Part shown: positions 1-7,026 of the stretch, in pieces | Position numbering within the stretch: the first letter of the stretch is position 1 | Layout of the letters: each line of letters starts with the position of its first letter | Source of the DNA: Oligoflexia bacterium | GTDB taxonomy: Bacteria > Bdellovibrionota > UBA1018 > CAIMNF01 | Reading direction: 5' to 3' | DNA length: 7,187 nucleotides | NCBI GenBank assembly: GCA_903842755.1 | Contig: CAIMNF010000603.1 | Coordinates: 1-7,187, forward strand | The notes under the pieces: model-generated | Database searches by the model: none | What the model saw: the letters and a program-made list of their open reading frames with translations, nothing else | Told to the model about the DNA's origin: nothing | Translations under genes and position numbers: made by a program

Positions 1-2115
1 GGAAGTTCCCCCATAGTTAAAAATGGGGACAAAAGTACTCGTTCCATTGCCTCCTTGTGCTGAAGTTCTAAACCAACCTGCAATGGAAAAACTTCCAGTC
101 GGCATACTTGCGCCAGCTGCGGAACTCGTCGTTGCGGTAGCAACTTGATTTCCATCGAATCCAATCGCCTGATTTAAGATTCCAGTTTTGCCAAATACGG
201 CATAATCGCTATTCGTAGAAATTACCGACAAGTTAAGAGTTCCATTAGAGTCCACAAGTGTCGATGTAGAGTCATTCATATGCCAAACATGCATTGCAGT
301 AGGGATCGCCTCATAGCCGGAATAGGGATGAGTATTTGTGATTACCGGGGTACCTCCCGGTGCGGGGGTCGGCGTTGCTGACTCTAGCTCCTTTCCATAC
401 GGCATATCTGTGGTCCACTGAACATAATTTGGAGTAATACCTACCGGGTGATAATAAAATGGATCCGTATTCACCAAGCTGGCATTCGGAGCCGCACTTG
501 GCGGGCTAGAAAATACCGGCGTAGGATCAGTCATCACCGGTGAACTTTGATTCACGTAGATGCTTTGAACTTCGGCCGGTGTAAGCGAAACACTCCAAAT
601 AACGACGTCATTAACCAATCCGTAAAAGGGCCCGCCCCCTTCGGCGCTTGTCCCAATAAAAAATGTAGGACTGGCGCTGGGTGAAGGGGATGGCAAAGGC
701 ATACTGCTTAGCGATCCGCTTTTAATTCCATTTCGATAAAGAATTCCCGTTCCATATCCGTTTCCAATGGGTTGATAGGTGAAAACAAAATGATTCCACG
801 CTCCTGGCGTAATAAAAGTGGTCGCATTTACAGGCGCGCTGGGGACTCCATTAATAAATGGGCCTGGATCAATGCCCGCATAAACGACACAATTCGGATC
901 AATTAAGAATCTGAAATTTCCTGGCCCGAATCCTATTTCCTCTGGACTTGTACCATCCCTAACACAAGTTTCAGTAGTGCTGTAAATTTCCTGCCATAAC
1001 CAAAAACTAATACTAAATGCGGAATAAGTTTGGGTTAACGGTGCGGAATACTCCGCTCCCCAGGAATGAAAAGTGCTTGCACCTGTGAAAGGAAAGGGCT
1101 CAGCGTTGTTTGCGTTAACACTCGGGTCTCCAATAAAATACATTCCGCCGCCACCAGTATAAATTTGTGCACCAGTTGTTCCCGAAGTTTCAACTAATTG
1201 GGCGGTTTGAAACTCTAAATCACCAGGAACCGGAGCATCGGTACTACTTGACGCGGGCGCCATCGGCCAATGTGCCACAATGGATCCAGGCTCCGGCACC
1301 CAAGAACTTAAACCAATGGCAGGACTTGGCACACTGATTGCGTTTAGTGTGCCAGGACTTGGCGTAGGCCAAGCACTTACTAGCGGAAAACTCCCCCCGG
1401 TTACCGGTACACTAACCGGAGTAGGCGTTGCCACCGGCATCATCGACGCAATCAATCCTCCAGGCGAGGGTGAAACGAGCGCCAACAAGTCCGGCGTCGC
1501 ATAAGGAGCCGCCACCGGTGCGGGTGTTGGCACGGAAAAGTGATCTATTTGCTGAATATATTGCGAATTAAAAACGTACACTTGATAAGTACTGCCAGTA
1601 GAAAAATCGAACGTTTCTTCGGATGATAAATAAATTGGGTCGCACACACAGACTTGGCTTGAACAACTGACCAGCGATCGGTTTTCGTTGAAGGTAGTGC
1701 CCGTAAACGTTTTTTGTCCGTAAGCCGTATAAATCCAATGCGTAACGTTTCCAGTTTGATTCGCTTGCGTTTGCATCCTTGAAACACAGGTTTCCCATCC
1801 GCTCACGGGTTTCCAACAGTTCGCCGCCGTTCCATCGGGGTACAATTGAGTGTCTTGAACGCAATTCGCTTGAGTTCCATAAGGGTAATTGGGTAATGCG
1901 GGACCGCTTTGGCAAATCGCTTGTGTTGTGAATTCATTTAAATCGGAGCAATTATACGTCGTCGTAGTAGACGGTGAAACTGCCGTGATCGGCGCTAGAA
2001 TCGTACTTTCTTGAACTTGGGTACAGGCGCTTAAAGACAGGACCATAAACCAAAGCACGCCGTTCACCGCGGCGGCTTGATTTTGATTGTTTTTTTGTCT
2101 TATCCCGACGTTCAC
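1..2115 (-). CDS. LamG-domain lipoprotein, 3' end beyond left edge (lipoprotein C)
   Basis: This frame is open from a GTG at 2115 to base 1, giving 705 codons with no stop, so the C-terminus is missing. The GTG was chosen because GGGGA lies 3 nt upstream and a lipoprotein signal peptide follows: a K/R/N/Q n-region, a hydrophobic stretch at about residues 20-28, and the lipobox LSAC with Cys31; Thr follows at +2. Residues 32-194 form a Cys-containing module with C151-x4-C156-x-C158 and the ending DHFSVP. Residues about 195-297 are a Pro-rich linker of TP, SP and AP pairs. Residues about 299-520 look like a LamG/concanavalin-like jelly roll: FSISFWLW near 366, GAWNHFVFTY near 438, and the closing DVVIW...LTPAEVQSIY near 502-519. 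After a second Pro-rich linker, another LamG starts near 608 (VWHMNDS, FDG at 653, SFSIAGWF near 676). LamG folds usually bind glycans or proteins. The gene starts 19 bp after lipoprotein B. An outer-membrane adhesin or binding protein is inference. Confidence 0.85.
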   Translation of the reverse strand, partial: MNVGIRQKNNQNQAAAVNGVLWFMVLSLSACTQVQESTILAPITAVSPSTTTTYNCSDLNEFTTQAICQSGPALPNYPYGTQANCVQDTQLYPDGTAANCWKPVSGWETCVSRMQTQANQTGNVTHWIYTAYGQKTFTGTTFNENRSLVSCSSQVCVCDPIYLSSEETFDFSTGSTYQVYVFNSQYIQQIDHFSVPTPAPVAAPYATPDLLALVSPSPGGLIASMMPVATPTPVSVPVTGGSFPLVSAWPTPSPGTLNAISVPSPAIGLSSWVPEPGSIVAHWPMAPASSSTDAPVPGDLEFQTAQLVETSGTTGAQIYTGGGGMYFIGDPSVNANNAEPFPFTGASTFHSWGAEYSAPLTQTYSAFSISFWLWQEIYSTTETCVRDGTSPEEIGFGPGNFRFLIDPNCVVYAGIDPGPFINGVPSAPVNATTFITPGAWNHFVFTYQPIGNGYGTGILYRNGIKSGSLSSMPLPSPSPSASPTFFIGTSAEGGGPFYGLVNDVVIWSVSLTPAEVQSIYVNQSSPVMTDPTPVFSSPPSAAPNASLVNTDPFYYHPVGITPNYVQWTTDMPYGKELESATPTPAPGGTPVITNTHPYSGYEAIPTAMHVWHMNDSTSTLVDSNGTLNLSVISTNSDYAVFGKTGILNQAIGFDGNQVATATTSSAAGASMPTGSFSIAGWFRTSAQGGNGTSTFVPIFNYGGTS
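1225..1533 (-). other. Pro-rich TP/SP linker region of lipoprotein C
   Basis: Residues about 195-297 of lipoprotein C are a low-complexity linker with repeated VPTPAP, SPSPG, ATPTPV, PTPSPG and VPSPA units, with no cysteines. An 11-bp direct repeat (CAGGACTTGGC at 1320-1330 and 1353-1363 on the plus strand, 33 bp apart) encodes two of the PSP units in register. Such linkers typically hold a binding domain away from the membrane anchor. A second, shorter Pro-rich linker lies between the two LamG domains, at about bases 350-545. Confidence 0.6.
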
Positions 2116-2118
2116 ATT

Positions 2119-2124
2119 TCCCCT
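2119..2124 (-). promoter_or_regulatory. ribosome binding site of lipoprotein C
   Basis: AGGGGA on the minus strand, 3 nt before GTG at 2115. It lies in the A/T-rich 19-bp gap after lipoprotein B and decides the start, because the nearby overlapping ATG at 2117 runs directly into TGA. Confidence 0.55.
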
Positions 2125-2134
2125 TTTTAAATTT

Positions 2135-4705
2135 TTATTTCACCGGATTCCCACAAAAGCGCACGCTTGGAAAATTTGCGTTTTGAAAAGGCTCCAAGTG
2201 TCCGTGGTTTCCTGCGGTGCCTAAAACATGTTGTAATAGTGGAACGCCATTAATGACTCCACAGCACCCCGAGGACGGCGATTGGGTGTTTATTTTTGAG
2301 GAATCACTGCTGACCGAATACGTACAGGCGTAGCCTTTGTCGTGGGTATCATCAGTTGCAAGCATATTTACAATGTCACTCGTAGGTGCCTGCAACGGAA
2401 AATAAGGATAAGTGGGATTACTATTCAATAAAGCGGTGTCGTACTTAACCGTGCGATCGCAAGTTAAGCGTGTGCCCGACTCGCCTATGTAATTTCTGCA
2501 AGCAGAACTTGCTTGCCCGGAATCCGAACACACTGAAAGTGTACCCTTACAAAGCGTTGAGGATGAGTTAGGATTAATCAATCCCACATCGGTTAGCGTT
2601 AAGGTCCCAAGAGTAGAGGTGCTACTTGCATTAACATAAGACGTATAGTGCTTTACCGGAGCCGACCCTAAGCCCCAATTTACTAAGACCGAAGCGTTAT
2701 CTACTGCATTTACCGTTGCCCGCTTTTGATTCAAATAAAACCAATACGGATTTTGTGTTGGATAAGGTTTTGAGCACCAAGACATCGTTCCCGAACTCCC
2801 TTGATAAACATGAAGGGGCGGCTCCGTAAATGGATCGGCCAATGGCGCACATGCTTGAAACGTGGTGTCCTCTAAATAGTTGGGAACCCAAGGGTCGATA
2901 GGTCTTAAGTGCTGTTCATTCAAAAAGAAAACCCGAGTCCCCAAAGTAATGTGGTCTGTCCGATTATTATTTAAGGTAATGAGTCTGACCAATGAAGGCG
3001 AGCCCACCTGCTGTTGCACCAAGGGCACCGTGGCCGAACACGAAGGCGGCAAGATGGCATTATTAACATTTTGATAAATACTATCGGCGTTGGGCAAAAT
3101 CAACCCGTCTGGATTTACCGAAATTTGATTCCCATTAATGTCCGTGTAGTAAAAACTATTCGTGCCTTTATAAATAGGTACACCGCCCACAAAGTGCGAA
3201 AAGAAATTTCCCGCGCCGGTTCGATTGGTCACTCCTTCGTGATCAAACCAGGCAAAGTTACAAGGCTTTGGACCGTAAATCATATCTCCCGTGGCGACGC
3301 CGTTCGAGTCCACCACTAAACGATCGGCTACTAAAATTTCATCAATCGCAGTGGGCGATTGAACGGGCGCACCTAATACGGTTCCCCCACCGCCTCCATT
3401 GCCCACAAAATCAAACTGAGCAGGAAAAATTGCGCGATAACGCCGGAGGCGAACCAAAGGACGCACTTTACCCGTATTATCTGTCATTGTTCCGCACGTC
3501 CCATCCGATTTCGGCGGGGCTGCATAGCCCAAACAAGTACGGTTTATCCCCGTTTCCACCATGGAAAGTTTATCTCCCTGGCACGGCGACGGCGCAGGAT
3601 CGCCTGACTTTGAAACGGTCGATGCGGCCGTAACCCCAACACTCCAATTATTATTTGGCGTTTGCGCCAACGCAAACGAAGTATCTAAAGGCCAAACGGA
3701 CGGCGTTAAGCCCGAACTTGGAACCGATCCTGCCGAATATAAAATGGGCTCTTTTACTAATGGGCAATAATAGTTCGTATTCTGGGTATTCATACTCCCA
3801 GCCACATAACTGGGCACATAAAGATTTCTAAAATAGTTCTGTGCCGATAGCCCGTTTCTGGGCGTTTGACAGGTGTAACTTCCGTTGGCGGTACTATTAG
3901 GGGAAACACAAAACGCATTCCCCACCATCTCCGTCACCGGTGGCGGCGTCGGGGTGGTCGTCGTGTTACCCGCCGGTAAAGTCCAAGCAGCGCTCAGCAC
4001 TTCGTACGGTGAAAAATGATCCGTTCGAAAACACGTATAGCGTTGAATATTGTAAAAGGGCGTAAGTAAGCTATCGGTAAAATCACCGCCCGAACCCGAA
4101 TTATTTGCGGTAGAATTTTTCTTGTAATTAATGGCCTGAACGTTCAATGCCGTCAAATTTCCGGATTGAACGATCGGAACGATGGTCATACTCATTTGTG
4201 TTCCTGACGCGAGCGTCGTCCAAAACGACGTTGGAAGTGCACATTGAACCGAAGCCGCTTGAACCTGAGTTACCGTAAGCCTTTTCGTGCGAGCGACTGT
4301 TGTTGCACTAGACCCTACTGCATTCAATTGATTCCAATCCAACTCGCACATACAGACGTTTGCTCCAGAGGTCGCACAGAATTGAGTAAGCGGCAAATAA
4401 CCAGGAAGACTGGTGTTCACTGCGAGAGCAAGAGTAAGGTTACCATTGGAAGGCGATGCACTGACTTGAGCATTAATTAAAACATGCGAAACGGGCGTTG
4501 TGGTGGTCAAGGTAGCCGTGCCCGTGGTCGTGAGCGAACTACTCCCACTTCCCAAGGAACTTCCAAGACCCCCACTTTTTGAAATCACATTCGTGCAACC
4601 ACTAACCAAACTCAAAACGGCGACCAGCAGTAAGGCGCTCCGAGCACTTTTCCGATTTCGCCATCTTTTCCTTGGCACAACCTGCTTATTTTCCCAATCG
4701 TTCAT
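2135..4705 (-). CDS. large Cys-rich lipoprotein of unknown function (lipoprotein B)
   Basis: This is an 856-residue protein with an ATG start and GGGGGA 3 nt upstream. The signal peptide has a long, very basic n-region (residues 8-22, many K/R), a hydrophobic core at 24-34 and the lipobox VSGC with Cys37. Thr at +2 suggests outer-membrane sorting. I see 23 further cysteines, implying a disulphide-stabilised envelope protein. An N-terminal module (38 to about 245) holds PGYLPL, QFC with C110-x7-C118-x-C120, RYTC (C225) and DHFSP (229-233). It ends in a Thr/Pro linker near 247-257. The middle holds EPILYS...SSGL near 319, C-L-GYAA with G393, and a five-Gly run near 434. The C-terminal part has an adjacent Cys-Cys pair and ends RFCGNPVK. 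I recognise no catalytic motif, LamG repeat or transmembrane segment beyond the signal. It is a paralogue of the upstream lipoprotein A and lies 16 bp after it. A structural or adhesive surface protein is the best guess; function is unknown. Confidence 0.88.
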   Translation of the reverse strand: MNDWENKQVVPRKRWRNRKSARSALLLVAVLSLVSGCTNVISKSGGLGSSLGSGSSSLTTTGTATLTTTTPVSHVLINAQVSASPSNGNLTLALAVNTSLPGYLPLTQFCATSGANVCMCELDWNQLNAVGSSATTVARTKRLTVTQVQAASVQCALPTSFWTTLASGTQMSMTIVPIVQSGNLTALNVQAINYKKNSTANNSGSGGDFTDSLLTPFYNIQRYTCFRTDHFSPYEVLSAAWTLPAGNTTTTPTPPPVTEMVGNAFCVSPNSTANGSYTCQTPRNGLSAQNYFRNLYVPSYVAGSMNTQNTNYYCPLVKEPILYSAGSVPSSGLTPSVWPLDTSFALAQTPNNNWSVGVTAASTVSKSGDPAPSPCQGDKLSMVETGINRTCLGYAAPPKSDGTCGTMTDNTGKVRPLVRLRRYRAIFPAQFDFVGNGGGGGTVLGAPVQSPTAIDEILVADRLVVDSNGVATGDMIYGPKPCNFAWFDHEGVTNRTGAGNFFSHFVGGVPIYKGTNSFYYTDINGNQISVNPDGLILPNADSIYQNVNNAILPPSCSATVPLVQQQVGSPSLVRLITLNNNRTDHITLGTRVFFLNEQHLRPIDPWVPNYLEDTTFQACAPLADPFTEPPLHVYQGSSGTMSWCSKPYPTQNPYWFYLNQKRATVNAVDNASVLVNWGLGSAPVKHYTSYVNASSTSTLGTLTLTDVGLINPNSSSTLCKGTLSVCSDSGQASSACRNYIGESGTRLTCDRTVKYDTALLNSNPTYPYFPLQAPTSDIVNMLATDDTHDKGYACTYSVSSDSSKINTQSPSSGCCGVINGVPLLQHVLGTAGNHGHLEPFQNANFPSVRFCGNPVK

Positions 4706-4708
4706 TCA

Positions 4709-4714
4709 TCCCCC
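4709..4714 (-). promoter_or_regulatory. ribosome binding site of lipoprotein B
   Basis: GGGGGA on the minus strand, 3 nt before the ATG at 4705, within the 16-bp gap after lipoprotein A. It departs from the canonical AGGAGG but can still pair with the 16S tail by G-U wobble. Confidence 0.55.
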
Positions 4715-4721
4715 AAAATTC

Positions 4722-6854
4722 CTATTGATAAAACTGCAACACACATAACGGAAAGACGTTCTGTGTTGAATCATCCCCCACCGCATTAGTATCTAAATCC
4801 CATGTAATTTGTGTAGGCGGTGGCGATTCGTTCAAACACCCCTCTTGCGTTGACGCCGAACAGTCCGAAGCCGACCTATACGTGACCGGCCGATAATAAG
4901 GATAAGAGCCCGCATCGTTAATAAACGTAGAATCGTTGATGCTTGGGTCGGTTACGACAAAAAGATTATCGGTATAATTGTCCGTGCTAAAACTTGCACT
5001 CGTAAATGTTGGCGTAGACGGTGTAGCTGCCGGCACGGCAGTCCAATATTCGGTAGGATCAACCGCTGTTCCATTCGGTGCCCCTAACCCTGGTCCAAAC
5101 AAATTCCAAGGGAAGGATTGCATGGAAGAAACAGTCATTTGCGGCTGCGCATCTTGATATGCATAAGGACTCGGCTGCCAAACTTCGCTACCATTGCCTA
5201 CATTCCAGCTACTCGTCAGAATATTAAAGCACGCGGGAATGGTCACCGCCGCCGCTCCTGCTCCCAGAGAAGCACTCATGATTCGAGTATAGGTGGGCGC
5301 TTCTCCAAGATCAATCCCTGTAGCAAGCCCAGTTTGCCCCTTTAAATCATCGTTGTAATCTGCACCAGTCCCACCTAACTGACATCCAAAGTCACTCGCA
5401 TGGGTGGTACCCCCACCACAAACTAATCCTGCTCCATAAGTACCACTGGTATAAAAAGGGGTGGCGGTCGGCACCGCAAAAGCACAAGCAGGAACCGCAG
5501 GACTATAACTGTTACACGCAATTACACCACTACTAAACGAACTCACCGCACTCACATAACTCGGCGGCGAAATATTATGCGCTTTAAAATTCCAAAGTTT
5601 TACCCATTTTGCGTTCGCAGGAATCGTCACTGCGGAAGAAGAAGGACAGGTTGAGCTAGTCCCGTTCGGAATCGGTTTAGCCGCATAACCGATCCCACAT
5701 GCGCCACCGCCCGCACAGGTTTTGGAATTAATGTAGGTTGCCGATGTATAAATCGTACCTGAACTCCCACCGCTGGAGCCGCCCCCGGAACTTCCTGCAG
5801 ACGGACTCCCCGCACCCAATGGTGCAATTGCTGCCGGAACTGGAACGGTAAACACGCCATATGCTTGCTTCGCCAAAGAGAAACTCGCGCGGGTCCTTCC
5901 CGTATTCGTGGCCACATTTACCGGAATGAGTCCGCTTGATAATGAACTTGTAGGGTACATGAGTTCCCCATCTCCATTACAAAAATTATCTTGTCCGGTG
6001 CATGTGCTTAGCGAAAACACATAAGGGTTAGCCCACCATTGCAGCGTGTGATTGTAATTAGGAATCAGCGTACAATCCCATTCCTGCGTTGCGGAACTCC
6101 CGCCGGCGCCACCCCCCGTTTGAATATTGAGTAAACTTTGGGACAAATTGGTGGTGTAGTAATTAAACGGATAAATGATTTCCGGATTTTCGGATTGAAT
6201 GGGATCGAGAACCGTACCGTCCAAAAAGTTTTTTACGGTTTCCAAATGGCGACACTGAAACCGACTCACTTGCACAAAGCTACTAGGAGCCGACGTGTCC
6301 AAGTAATAGGTCGTTCCTGCATAGGTAGTCCCATTCAGCTGTACTGAAATACTATTGGATGCAAATTGTTGACTGGTCGTAATGAGCGAAAGGTTAAACG
6401 TCGTCACACCCGCTGCCAAGTTAGGATCTTGGGGACAAGTAATTAAATTCGTTTCTTGATAAACAGTCGCCTGCGTATCGGTTTGCGTAGTAGTGGAGTT
6501 CGGAAGCGTATAGGTGTACTGGCATAAGCACGGATTATTTACGCCGGTACAGAATTGGTCAAACTGGCCGTTTTGTCCGATTAAATCTAAATCGCCTGGA
6601 TAGTCTTGACTGGGCAATACGGAAGTTAAAACAAAGGCACCGCCGCCCGTGTTCGTGATCATGTCGCCCGTTCCGATATTGTTACCGCTCGTGCTGTTGA
6701 TCGCAGAATTAAGAGTGGACTGGCTGATATTATTGCACCCAACCAGCAAAACAAATAACAACACTGAGCCCAAATGACTCAACGAAATTTGTTTCATTAG
6801 TTGCACTAAGGTATATGCCCTACGCGACTGTGGTTGTGTGCTCTCTCTCCTCAC
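4722..6854 (-). CDS. large Cys-rich lipoprotein of unknown function (lipoprotein A), first gene of the cluster
   Basis: From GTG at 6854 the product is 710 residues, ending in TAG. This start has GGGGGA 4 nt upstream, matching the two downstream genes, and gives a basic n-region like that of lipoprotein B. An in-frame ATG at 6797 gives a shorter, textbook signal peptide (MKQISLSH...) but lacks a clear ribosome binding site. TTG at 6866 is possible but less likely. The hydrophobic core ends in the lipobox LVGC (Cys40 from the GTG, Cys21 from the ATG), with Asn at +2. The N-terminal module holds PGDLDL, QFC with C102-x6-C109-x-C111, and RFQC (C201), and ends at a Gly/Ser stretch near 244. Next come GELMYP...SSGL near 297, a Gly/Ser linker near 346-366, and CGIGYAA with G389. 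There are 19 cysteines besides the lipid one. These motifs mirror lipoprotein B in order and spacing. No enzyme family is recognisable; an exported, outer-membrane-anchored protein is well supported, its role is not. Confidence 0.85.
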   Translation of the reverse strand: MRRESTQPQSRRAYTLVQLMKQISLSHLGSVLLFVLLVGCNNISQSTLNSAINSTSGNNIGTGDMITNTGGGAFVLTSVLPSQDYPGDLDLIGQNGQFDQFCTGVNNPCLCQYTYTLPNSTTTQTDTQATVYQETNLITCPQDPNLAAGVTTFNLSLITTSQQFASNSISVQLNGTTYAGTTYYLDTSAPSSFVQVSRFQCRHLETVKNFLDGTVLDPIQSENPEIIYPFNYYTTNLSQSLLNIQTGGGAGGSSATQEWDCTLIPNYNHTLQWWANPYVFSLSTCTGQDNFCNGDGELMYPTSSLSSGLIPVNVATNTGRTRASFSLAKQAYGVFTVPVPAAIAPLGAGSPSAGSSGGGSSGGSSGTIYTSATYINSKTCAGGGACGIGYAAKPIPNGTSSTCPSSSAVTIPANAKWVKLWNFKAHNISPPSYVSAVSSFSSGVIACNSYSPAVPACAFAVPTATPFYTSGTYGAGLVCGGGTTHASDFGCQLGGTGADYNDDLKGQTGLATGIDLGEAPTYTRIMSASLGAGAAAVTIPACFNILTSSWNVGNGSEVWQPSPYAYQDAQPQMTVSSMQSFPWNLFGPGLGAPNGTAVDPTEYWTAVPAATPSTPTFTSASFSTDNYTDNLFVVTDPSINDSTFINDAGSYPYYRPVTYRSASDCSASTQEGCLNESPPPTQITWDLDTNAVGDDSTQNVFPLCVLQFYQ

Positions 6855-6858
6855 AAAA

Positions 6859-6864
6859 TCCCCC
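6859..6864 (-). promoter_or_regulatory. ribosome binding site of lipoprotein A
   Basis: Read on the minus strand this is GGGGGA, followed by TTTT and then GTG at 6854. The same element precedes the two downstream genes, which is the main argument for the GTG start over the in-frame ATG at 6797. It also forms one arm of an inverted repeat in the leader. Confidence 0.5.
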
Positions 6865-6882
6865 AAAAACTACCCCAGCTAG

Positions 6883-6911
6883 AAAAGTGCAAGAACCGTT
6901 CTTACACCTTT
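6883..6911 (-). terminator. terminator- or attenuator-like hairpin
   Basis: The minus-strand RNA can fold into a 13-bp stem (6899-6911 with 6883-6895) around a CGG loop. The outer end is AAAG against UUUU, and two of the pairs are G-U. One of them (6904 with 6890) would be an A/C mismatch on the plus strand, so the fold favours minus-strand RNA. The U run on the 3' side resembles a Rho-independent terminator, though the stem is not GC-rich. It could end transcription from the upstream transposase-like gene (stop at 7027). If the operon promoter lies upstream of it, it would be an element of the lipoprotein A leader. Confidence 0.45.
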
Positions 6912-6952
6912 GCCATCAAACTTATCGGGATTTTTTGGGGAAAACTGTAGAG

Positions 6953-6981
6953 AGACTAGACACCGTCAAAAAATTGGTCAA
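6953..6981 (-). promoter_or_regulatory. weak sigma70-like promoter candidate for the lipoprotein operon
   Basis: On the minus strand, TTGACC (6981-6976) and TAGTCT (6958-6953) are separated by 17 bp. The -35 is a good match and the -10 a poor one. Other TTGAC hexamers occur on either side (TTGACA at 7003-6998, TTGACG further downstream), so the exact promoter is uncertain. It would place the start of transcription roughly 90 nt before the GTG, and thus the inverted repeat and hairpin inside the leader. Confidence 0.22.
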
Positions 6982-6993
6982 CCTCAACTCTAT

Positions 6994-7006
6994 CAGTTGT
7001 CAACTG
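6994..7006. repeat. 13-bp palindrome, possible operator or element-end sequence
   Basis: CAGTTGTCAACTG is a perfect palindrome around a central base, and a related half-site (CAACT, 6983-6987) lies just beside it. It overlaps a TTGACA hexamer and lies 20 bp beyond the transposase-like stop. It may be a repressor site or part of the end of an insertion element; chance is also possible. Confidence 0.25.
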
Positions 7007-7026
7007 GCTCCTCTCCCTGCTTAAGT

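Larger units (their letters stand above)
6859..6942 (-). promoter_or_regulatory. leader inverted repeat that could mask the lipoprotein A ribosome binding site
   Basis: On the minus strand, CCCCAAAAA (6940-6932) is perfectly complementary to UUUUUGGGG (6869-6861). A U-G and a U-A pair extend it to 6859 and 6942, giving 11 bp. The downstream arm contains the whole GGGGGA ribosome binding site, and the hairpin at 6883-6911 sits inside the loop. If transcribed, this leader could switch between an open and a masked ribosome binding site. No known riboswitch family is recognised. Confidence 0.35.

Noticed and set aside
1280..1504. 74-aa plus-strand open frame rich in Gly, Pro and Val
   Set aside because: It is the antisense shadow of the Pro-rich linker of lipoprotein C; its low-complexity appearance comes from the TP/SP codons on the other strand, and it has no independent ribosome binding site.
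1545..1915. Two overlapping minus-strand open frames of 80 and 115 aa
   Set aside because: They lie in other frames inside the N-terminal module of lipoprotein C, which is open throughout and has a signal peptide; their translations look like out-of-frame sequence.
2880..3770. Chain of plus-strand open frames of 64-121 aa opposite lipoprotein B
   Set aside because: They overlap each other and are antisense to an 856-codon gene with strong protein features; none shows a recognisable domain.
4500..4748. 82-aa plus-strand open frame with a hydrophobic start
   Set aside because: It is antisense to the signal peptide and Thr/Ser-rich start of lipoprotein B; the Val/Leu runs are complements of Thr/Ser and Leu codons.
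6815..7024. 69-aa plus-strand open frame across the intergenic region
   Set aside because: It has no ribosome binding site or domain, and it covers the palindrome, hairpin and leader repeat, which are better explained as minus-strand regulatory sequence.
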